Shown here piece after piece: positions 57,501 through 64,000 of a stretch of 64,000 nt of DNA. The DNA lies in NCBI GenBank assembly GCA_033675265.1, contig JAUJYZ010001172.1, forward strand, positions 1-64,000. The letters run 5' to 3'. The stretch comes from Actinostola sp. cb2023. Its lineage: Eukaryota; Cnidaria; Anthozoa; Actiniaria; Actinostolidae. Numbering within the stretch: position 1 is the stretch's first letter; each line of letters starts with the position of its first letter. The translations under genes were made by a program, and so were the position numbers. The notes below the pieces were generated by a model, which ran no database searches, was not told the origin of the DNA, and was given only the letters and a program-made list of their open reading frames with translations.

Positions 57501-59942
57501 AACGTTGTGTAGAATGTATTGTTGTTTCTACGAGAAGGTGGTTTATACTCTGACAAAAGATGAACGCGTTGTGTAGAATATATTGTTGTTTCTACGAGAA
57601 GGTGGTTTATACTCTGACAAAAGATGAACGTTGTGTAGAATGTATTGTTGTTTCTACGAGATGGTGGTTTATACTCTGACAAAAGATGAACGTTGTGTAG
57701 AATGTATTGTTGTTTCTACGAGAAGGTGGTTTATACTCTGACAAAAGATGAACGTTGTGTAGAATGTTTTGTTGTTTCTACGAGATGGTGGTTTATACTC
57801 TGACAAAAGATGAACGTTGTGTAGAATGTATTGTTGTTTCTACGAGAAGGTGGTTTTATACTCTGACAAAAGATGAACGTTGTGTAGAATGTATTGTTGT
57901 TTCTACGAGATGGTGGTTTATATTCTGACAAAAGATGAACGCGTTGTGTATAATGTATTGTTGTTTCTACGAGGTGGTTTATACTCTGACAAAAGATGAA
58001 CGTTGTGTAGAATGTATTGTTGTTTCTACGAGAAGGTGGTCTATACTCTTACAAAAGATGAACGCGTTGTGTATAATGTATTGTTGTTTCTACGAGGTGG
58101 TTTATACTCTGACAAAAGATGAACGCGTTGTGTAGAATGTATTGTTGTTTCTACGAGAAGGTGGTTTATACTCTGACAAAAGATGAACGTTGTGTAGAAT
58201 GTATTGTTGTTTCTACGAGATGGTGGTTTATACTCTGACAAAAGATGAACGTTGTGTAGAATGTATTGTTGTTTCTACGAGATGGTGGTTTATACTCTGA
58301 CAAAAGATGAACGTTGTGTAGAATGTATTGTTGTTTCTACGAGGTGGTTTATACTCTGACAAAAGATGAACGTTGTGTAGAATGTATTGTTGTTTCTACG
58401 AGAAGGTGGTCTATACTCTTACAAAAGATGAACGCGTTGTGTATAATGTATTGTTGTTTCTACGAGGTGGTTTATACTCTGACAAAAGATGAACGCGTTG
58501 TGTAGAATGTATTGTTGTTTCTACGAGAAGGTGGTTTATACTCTGACAAAAGATGAACGTTGTGTAGAATGTATTGTTGTTTCTACGAGATGGTGGTTTA
58601 TACTCTGACAAAAGATGAACGTTGTGTAGAATGTATTGTTGTTTCTACGAGATGGTGGTTTATACTCTTACAAAAGATGAACGTTGTGTAGTAGAATGTA
58701 TTGTTGTTTCTACGAGAAGGTGGTTTATAATCTTACAAAAGATGAACTTTGTGTAGAATGTATTGTTGTTTCTACGAGATGGTGGTGGTTTATACTCTGA
58801 CAAAAGATGAACGTTGTGTAGAATGTATTGTTGTTTCTACGACAAGGTGGTCTATACTCTTACAAAAGATGAACGCGTTGTGTATAATGTATTGTTGTTT
58901 CTACGAGGTGGTTTATACTCTGACAAAAGATGAACGCGTTGTGTAGAATGTATTGTTGTTTCTACGAGAAGGTGGTTTATACTCTGACAAAAGATGAACG
59001 CGTTGTGTAGAATGTATTGTTGTTTCTACGAGAAGGTGGTTTATACTCTGACAAAAGATGAACGTTGTGTAGAATGTATTGTTGTTTCTACGAGAAGGTG
59101 GTTTATACTCTGACAAAAGATGAACGTTGTGTATAATGTATTATTGTTTCTACGAGAAGGTGGTTTATACTCTGACAAAAGATGAACGTTGTATAGAATG
59201 TATTGTTGTTTCTACGAGAAGGTGGTTTATACTCTGATAAAAGATGAACGTTGTGTAGAATGTATTATTGTTTCTACGAGGTGGTTTATACTCTTACAAA
59301 AGATGAACGTTGTGTAGAATGTATTGTTGTTTCTACGAGAAGGTGGTTTATAATCTTACAAAAGATGAACGTTGTGTATAATGTATTGTTGTTTCTACGA
59401 GATGGTGGTTTATACTCTGACAAAAGATGAACGTTGTGTAGAATGTATTGTTGTTTCTACGAGAAGGTGGTCTATACTCTTACAAAAGATGAACGCGTTG
59501 TGTATAATGTATTGTTGTTTCTACGAGGTGGTTTATACTCTGACAAAAGATGAACGCGTTGTGTAGAATGTATTGTTGTTTCTACGAGAAGGTGGTTTAT
59601 ACCGCTGACAAAAGATGAACGTTGTGTAGAATGTATTGTTGTTTCTACGAGAAGGTGGTTTATACTCTGACAAAAGATGAACGTTGTGTATAATGTATTA
59701 TTGTTTCTACGAGAAGGTGGTTTATACTCTGACAAAAGTTGAACGTTGTGTAGAATGTATTGTTGTTTCTACGAGAAGGTGGTTTATACTCTGATAAAAG
59801 ATGAACGTTGTGTAGAATGTATTATTGTTTCTACGAGGTGGTTTATACTCTTACAAAAGATGAACGTTGTGTAGAATGTATTGTTGTTTCTACGAGAAGG
59901 TGGTTTATACTCTGACAAAAGATGAACGTTGTGTATAATGTG
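45566..59942. repeat. 14.4-kb minisatellite of about 62-bp units in the B4-B5 intron
   Basis: The unit reads GATGAACGTTGTGTAGAATG, TATTGTTGTTTCTACGAGAA, GGTGGTTTATACTCTGACAAAA. Roughly 230 copies are present. Common variants lack AAG (59 bp), add CG (GAACGCGTTG), add TATAAAA (about 69 bp), or change CTGAC to CTTAC. A rare AATCATGATGTTG variant at about 47308, 47628, 50115, 50425, 51935 and 54138 shows higher-order duplication of multi-unit blocks. It ends at TGTATAATGTGTAGTGTG. No gene lies inside. Open frames of 60-110 codons on both strands are by-products of the period. Confidence 0.97.
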
Positions 59943-60521
59943 TAGTGTGTACTTGTAACGGTCATTACTGACTGCCTTTCTTTCTCTTGGTACCTCTCGT
60001 CCATCAACTGGAAACTTACCGGATATGCTGTAGTCTCCCTTGCAGCCGTGTTCACACAGGGGAAGCGTTGCGTGACGAGACTAAACATGGCTACTAGGGA
60101 GACTACTTGAAAAACGAGTGGAGTACTGGGAACGATTTTTTAGAATTATAATCTAATTAAAAAATCACAAACCTAATCACAAGAATTAGTAAGATTACAA
60201 AGTGTCAATAGGCTTAGCTAGATATTGAACAGTTTCCCAAACATCTCACACATTACAAAAACATGTTTAGGCACACTTGTCCCCAGCAACCATACATTTC
60301 TTTGTAATTTATACAGTTTTTAAATGTCTGCAGTTCAGTTGTTGCTTGTCCATGCTCTACCAAACTCCTGATACTTACTAATACTGATGAAATACTGATA
60401 TGCTCCGTTCTTGTCTTCATTTCCTAATTATATTAATTCTAAAAACTCGTTCCAAGTCCTCCACTCGTTTCTGAAGTGGCTAATAACACCGCTTAACATC
60501 GCCGTTGTTTATTTGTGCTAG
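59943..60521. other. Intron end before B5, with a MITE
   Basis: Contains the hairpin MITE at 60031-60105. The rest is AT-rich and shows no A-half Calx-beta exon. Confidence 0.5.
60031..60105. mobile_element. Short hairpin MITE, TAGTCTCCCT family, copy 2
   Basis: TAGTCTCCCTTGCAGCC at 60031 and AGGGAGACTA ending at 60105 match the ends of the copy at 6672-6734. GCGTGACG is shared internally. Confidence 0.65.
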
Positions 60522-60766
60522 GGTTCAAACTGTTGATGGCACAGCTTACGACAAAGCCGACTTCGCACCCATCGACAAACGCAAGTTCTATTTTAGCCCT
60601 GGACAAGAATACTTGACATTTACTGATGGAATTGTGGATGACAATGTTGAAGAGAAGGATGAGAATTTCAACATCACACTTGGTGCATACCCATCGATGT
60701 CAAACTATCCAACTCTTGTCGCAAAAGAACATTGCTCAACTGTTTTGATAAAGGATGACGACACTG
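60522..60766 (+). CDS. Calx-beta exon B5
   Basis: 245 nt (TTGTGCTAG to GTAAGT), phase 2 in and phase 1 out. It encodes VQTVDGTAYDKADFAPIDKR, then DGIVDDNVEEKDENFNITL, the conserved DD..E..E.F acidic loop, and a final strand STVLIKDDDTG. NIT is a sequon. It requires an upstream A half in phase 2, which was not found. No downstream exon was recognised before the window ends. Confidence 0.9.
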
Positions 60767-60883
60767 GTAAGTATATTTTATCTGGAATCAGTAGAACTAT
60801 GAGAAAGTGAAGTGCTGCGTTCGCAAATCGAGTAGAACATCTGAAATTTAAGAGGAAATGCACTTCTACACCACTACAAATAG
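60767..60883. other. Short spacer after exon B5
   Basis: Intronic sequence with no feature seen. Confidence 0.5.
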
Positions 60884-61612
60884 TTACATGGCGAACAATT
60901 TCATACAGTCAGCGGATGACATTGCTGGCGCATAAATGAGAAATAAAATATACAATAAATACTTTTGGGGGGATTAGTTTGCCTGTGTTGTCAAAAGGGG
61001 TGGGTTCTAAGCTTAAAACGAAGAAAAGATGGCGTACAGAGCGCCGAATTCAAACTCTTTTATAAAATGAAGTGTAGCACCAAAACGGAGCGGAGCTGGC
61101 CTTTTAAACTTGACAAGACAACAATGGGATAATCACCGATAAACTACCAATCACCGTAAATGATTTTGGAACAGTCAAAGAGCACATTTTAAACGGTTTT
61201 ATTTACGAGTTATTTGAAATGGATAGTTGAACTTTCGAATCAGACTCAGTGTGGAAATCAGCTCGAACTCGTGAAAGATGTTCTGACTCTGACTACAATA
61301 ACGTACTGTACGGCATCTCGGGTCAGTTACAAAGACAAGTATGGCGGATGTTTAGCTAATTTTACCTATTTTTCATCGGACTTGGGAACACTTTTACACA
61401 TATTCCACATGAGAGAAACACGAACCATGGGCGAGACGAAGTATGAAAGAATTGTTTGGGACTTGTGGAGATTGAGGAACCGTAAAGAGGTACGACAAAA
61501 ATTAAATCAAATTGCACTGTTTTCGCTGTAATTTTGAAATGACTCGTAACTGAATACAAGTGAGCATTACGCATGCGCGCGGCCATGGTGTATGGAATTG
61601 TTCGCCATGTAA
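60884..61612. mobile_element. 729-bp element with 22-bp TIRs
   Basis: TTACATGGCGAACAATTTCA at 60884 is inverted at 61612 with one mismatch over 22 bp. A 105-codon plus-strand frame at 61214-61531 is unrecognised. Confidence 0.7.
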
Positions 61613-61663
61613 TCCAATAAGAACTAGGAGTAAATCATAGATTGTTTTGAAGGGGACGCTATA

Positions 61664-62160
61664 GGTAAGTCTGCTTTTCCTCGAATTATTATCATATCAA
61701 CCTACAATTTATTTACTTCGGGAAGTATTCATCAAGCTCATGAACAGTTTAGTAATATTTCAAGGGGAATATCGGAATATCCGATTAAAGATTGAAGATT
61801 AAATAAATAGACTAGTTTGGTTTGGTTTGATATGATTTAATTTGATGTGGTTTGATTTGGTTGCGTCAGTGGGTGATTTGTTCGTGTTTGATAGTTCAGG
61901 GATACTGATCGTCTCAGTATCTGGGATAACTTGTAAGAGCATCGATGTCTCCCTCGGTTAAGATCTGTTCGATTCGCTCGATCGATTGGAATTGTTGAGC
62001 ACATAGAAGGGATGAAAAGCTCATTAAATGATTAAAGAACATTGCCTTCCCCTTGAAATATTACTAAGCCGTTCATGAGCTTGATCAATACTTCCAGAAG
62101 TAAATCAATTGTAGGTTGACATCAGATAATATTCGCGAAAAAGCAGACTCATGAATACCT
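61664..62160. mobile_element. About 500-bp element with about 105-bp inverted arms
   Basis: GTCTGCTTTTCCTCGAATTA near 61669 through TTTCAAGGGGAA near 61770 is inverted at about 62048-62151 with scattered mismatches. The interior has TTTGGTTTGGTTTGAT-like repeats at about 61815-61860. Confidence 0.75.
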
Positions 62161-62494
62161 TTAGCGACAGCTTCACACCAAATTAAAACATGGAGGACAC
62201 AGCGGTCAAACGATACTTCGCCGATTTCGTGACGGTAATTTCTCGAAAACATTTCCGAAGACACGACGTCTTACCGGAGAAACCCTTCCGGAAACATCCG
62301 GACATACACTTTTCTCGAATCCAGATAGCTTCTGCCTTCTAGTGCCAGGCCCCTAAGGTATAGCATGGGAACGAGGACGATAAGCATGTCGAGATTAGTT
62401 TCGCTGCTCGCTACGCTCGCAGCAATTATCAAAGAGTGAATTAATTGAATGTACGCAATTGACCCTGTAGGGGTGTAATGTTTTTCCATTTCAT

Positions 62495-62611
62495 ACCACG
62501 TGTCATTGCCCTGAGTATTAGATTCTTTGTTTGAGTGACATCCATATTTATGTCTCTTCTCAAGCGTTTCCGATAGAGAAATAAATAATACTCAGGGGAA
62601 TGACACGTGGT
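62495..62611. mobile_element. 117-bp MITE with 26-bp TIRs
   Basis: ACCACGTGTCATTGCCCTGA at 62495 is inverted at 62611 with one mismatch across 26 bp. Confidence 0.75.
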
Positions 62612-62731
62612 CTGAATTGAGAACTGAAACATTACGCGCAGGCTGAAATGGCGGTCATGTACGATGTCACAACTTAAGCAACGGACATGCATGTGTGTCT
62701 TTGTACAACGGACTTAAAAAGCTAATAATTT

Positions 62732-62763
<32 letters not shown>

Positions 62764-64000
62764 ACATGAAAAATGCTCGATTCTGATTGGCAGTGCATTT
62801 GAAAAGTAATTTGCACTGCAGTGCAAATTACTTTTTTTTCACGAATATTATTAATTGGTAATCATACGATTTCTCGCTTACGGGCTCGTGCAATTTTGAT
62901 ACTCTTTGAAAAACACACTCGTGCAAATTATTTCCAAATTTAACTCGAAACCGTATGATTACCTCTACTAATAATGATGATGATGATAAATGTATGAACT
63001 GCATGTATGTACAAAAGAATACTAAGAAATCATAATTGAAACTAAACCATAGTGAAAAGAGCGTATCTAAAATAGTATCATCATCAACGGAGAAAATAAG
63101 GAGTCATTTTTGAAAAACAATCGTTTTCGATCTGTTCAGATCATCATCAGGCACTGAAAGGGTATATATATATATATATGTTTCCATATTTAAGAAATTT
63201 AAAAGTTTTCCGTTTTATATACTCTCATCTAAAACGGTGTTTTGACCAATCAGAGCGCGCGTTATATCTAAAGTTAATATTCAGGCGTGATGTTTCAATT
63301 ATATATATTATCGATTGCCTTATGATTGATCGATTGTTATCGATTGCACTAAAATAAATGCCCTAGCTGTCCCCGGTCACTGTACTACCTTGAAAGCGTT
63401 TCCTCGCGTGCCTCTCTTTTTATGAGCTAGAAATATTTCTCCTTGTTGGACTTGGAAAGGACAACATTGATAACTCTTCACGATGCATCGATCGCACTTA
63501 GACAGTTGACTTCGTGGCTTTCCCAGCGGCTTTCCATAGACGACATTTTAGCGGCAACGTACAGAGGTCGAGAGGACTACGTCACGAAATCTTGTACTCA
63601 ACCCGATAACAATCGATCGATGTTCGATTTTCATTTTTCTTGTGTGACTATCGATTGGTGATCGATTGCCCAAAACCAAACGATATCAATCGATTAATTG
63701 TCATCGATTGATATCGATTGTTTGATTGGTTTTCCGATCATCGATTTTCATCGATTGCCTACAACGGGATATATGGCACACGTTGAAATCGTGTTTAGTT
63801 TCTGGCAATATTGCACGAAATGTAAGCTACTTGTAGCCTCTTCTTACGGCGTTTTATCCGAGGATATTGGTTCCGAGGATATTGGGTTACCTGTGGTGGA
63901 TAAGTAGCTTAAACGAAATGTTGCACCATATGTCTCTACCTTACTTCGAATCAAATCAGCGAGAACGCGAGCTTATTTGGAAACAACCACATGTACAAAT
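62612..64000. other. No gene; palindromes and ATCGAT-rich tail
   Basis: An (AAT)n run lies at about 62737-62762. A perfect 34-bp palindrome centred on CACTGCAGTG lies at 62802-62835. An inverted pair GGTAATCATACG/CGTATGATTACC lies at about 62857 and 62963. A (TA)n run lies near 63163-63179. The dispersed 20-mer lies at 63246-63265. At least ten ATCGAT or ATCGATTG words occur from 63290 to 63760. Frames at 63443-63661 and 63698-63907 are unrecognised. No Calx-beta A exon was seen. Confidence 0.55.
63122..63150 (-). ncRNA. Hammerhead-like motif, copy 5
   Basis: Minus strand: CTGATGA (63150-63144), one A or T-side base, stem GATCT/AGATC with a GAAC loop, then GAAAACG. The first box is perfect and the second is extended by one A. 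Confidence 0.35.

Larger units (their letters stand above)
31456..60766 (+). other. Calx-beta tandem-domain gene (partial, 8 exons found)
   Basis: Exons at 31456, 34650, 35407, 36161, 40462, 42834, 43430 and 60522 alternate between an A half (enters phase 1, leaves phase 2) and a B half (enters phase 2, leaves phase 1). Each A+B pair encodes one Calx-beta domain, an immunoglobulin-like extracellular module of about 100 residues known from Na/Ca exchangers, integrin beta4, ADGRV1, FREM proteins and sponge aggregation factors. The phase-1 outer borders make each pair a shufflable unit. Many N-glycosylation sequons and cysteines suggest a secreted or surface protein. No start, signal peptide, membrane segment or stop lies in the window. 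A1 (before 31456) and A5 (before 60522) were not found, and B3 is frameshifted. A link to the upstream SRCR exons, also phase 1-1, is possible but unproven. Confidence 0.75.

Noticed and set aside
45566..59942. Possible CRISPR array because of regular 60-bp spacing
   Set aside because: Units are directly abutting near-identical repeats with no unique spacers, in a eukaryotic intron.
45509..60088. About seventy frames of 60-110 codons on both strands (VECIVVSTRRW and NNNTFYTTFIF types)
   Set aside because: By-products of the 59-69-bp minisatellite; the unit is mostly not a multiple of three, so frames rotate and end quickly.
31456..60766. Calling the Calx-beta gene an Na/Ca exchanger
   Set aside because: Exchangers have two Calx-beta domains between membrane helices; here there are at least five domain halves with cysteines and glycosylation sequons and no membrane segment in view.
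17053..60766. One single gene joining the SRCR and Calx-beta exons
   Set aside because: Phases would allow it, but SRCR exon 2 ends in a stop with a poly(A) signal, minus-strand SRCR exons intervene, and nothing links the two sets directly.

Overview
This is animal (metazoan) nuclear DNA, not bacterial. It is AT-rich, its genes are split by GT-AG introns, and introns and intergenic space are packed with inverted-repeat transposons, minisatellites and microsatellites. The host-type coding pieces are extracellular modules: group A SRCR domains and a tandem series of Calx-beta domains. This combination is common in sponges and also occurs in other marine invertebrates. I favour a sponge, but nothing here settles the phylum. 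Several reading frames are broken by single-base indels, which may be real decay or residual long-read assembly errors.

Layout. 1-3.6 kb: a degenerate non-LTR retrotransposon (ORF1 plus an AP-endonuclease ORF2, 5' part only). 4.1-5.3 kb: a 1.2 kb element with perfect 26-bp terminal inverted repeats (TIRs). 7.4-10.8 kb: a spliced but decayed THAP-DDE transposase gene (Kolobok-like), interrupted by a 559-bp TTAA-flanked foldback MITE. 11.0-15.4 kb: an apparently intact convergent gene pair, a three-exon SAP-SWIM-YqaJ nuclease on + and a THAP-DDE_4 transposase on -. This is the gene content of an ISL2EU-type DNA transposon. 15.8-16.1 kb: one MITE nested inside another. 17.0-24.6 kb: five SRCR exons or exon fragments, two on + and three on -, mixed with inverted-repeat elements. 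24.7-31.1 kb: a mirrored structure in which a 14-bp and a 58-bp satellite flank a core and recur on the far side in reverse order and orientation, like Foldback elements whose arms are tandem repeats.

31.4-60.8 kb: a multi-exon Calx-beta gene on +. Each domain is encoded by two exons, an A half (intron phase 1 to 2) and a B half (phase 2 to 1). I find eight exons (B1, A2, B2, A3, B3, A4, B4, B5). B3 lacks one base. The splice donor of B3 sits at the head of a roughly 34-copy 38-bp minisatellite that repeats the exon-intron junction. Phase arithmetic requires an A5 exon between B4 and B5, but that 16.9-kb interval is mostly a 14.4-kb minisatellite of about 62-bp units and I see no A5. Introns also hold a 3.5-kb nested palindrome with a 7-8-bp target duplication and many MITEs. 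60.8-64.0 kb: further inverted-repeat elements and no recognised exon.

Two dispersed signals cut across the window. One is an exact 20-mer (CCAATCAGAGCGCGCGTTAT) at three sites, with weaker relatives. The other is a five-copy motif in which GAAAC and CTGANGA-like boxes flank a hairpin whose stem covaries between copies, resembling a hammerhead ribozyme core.
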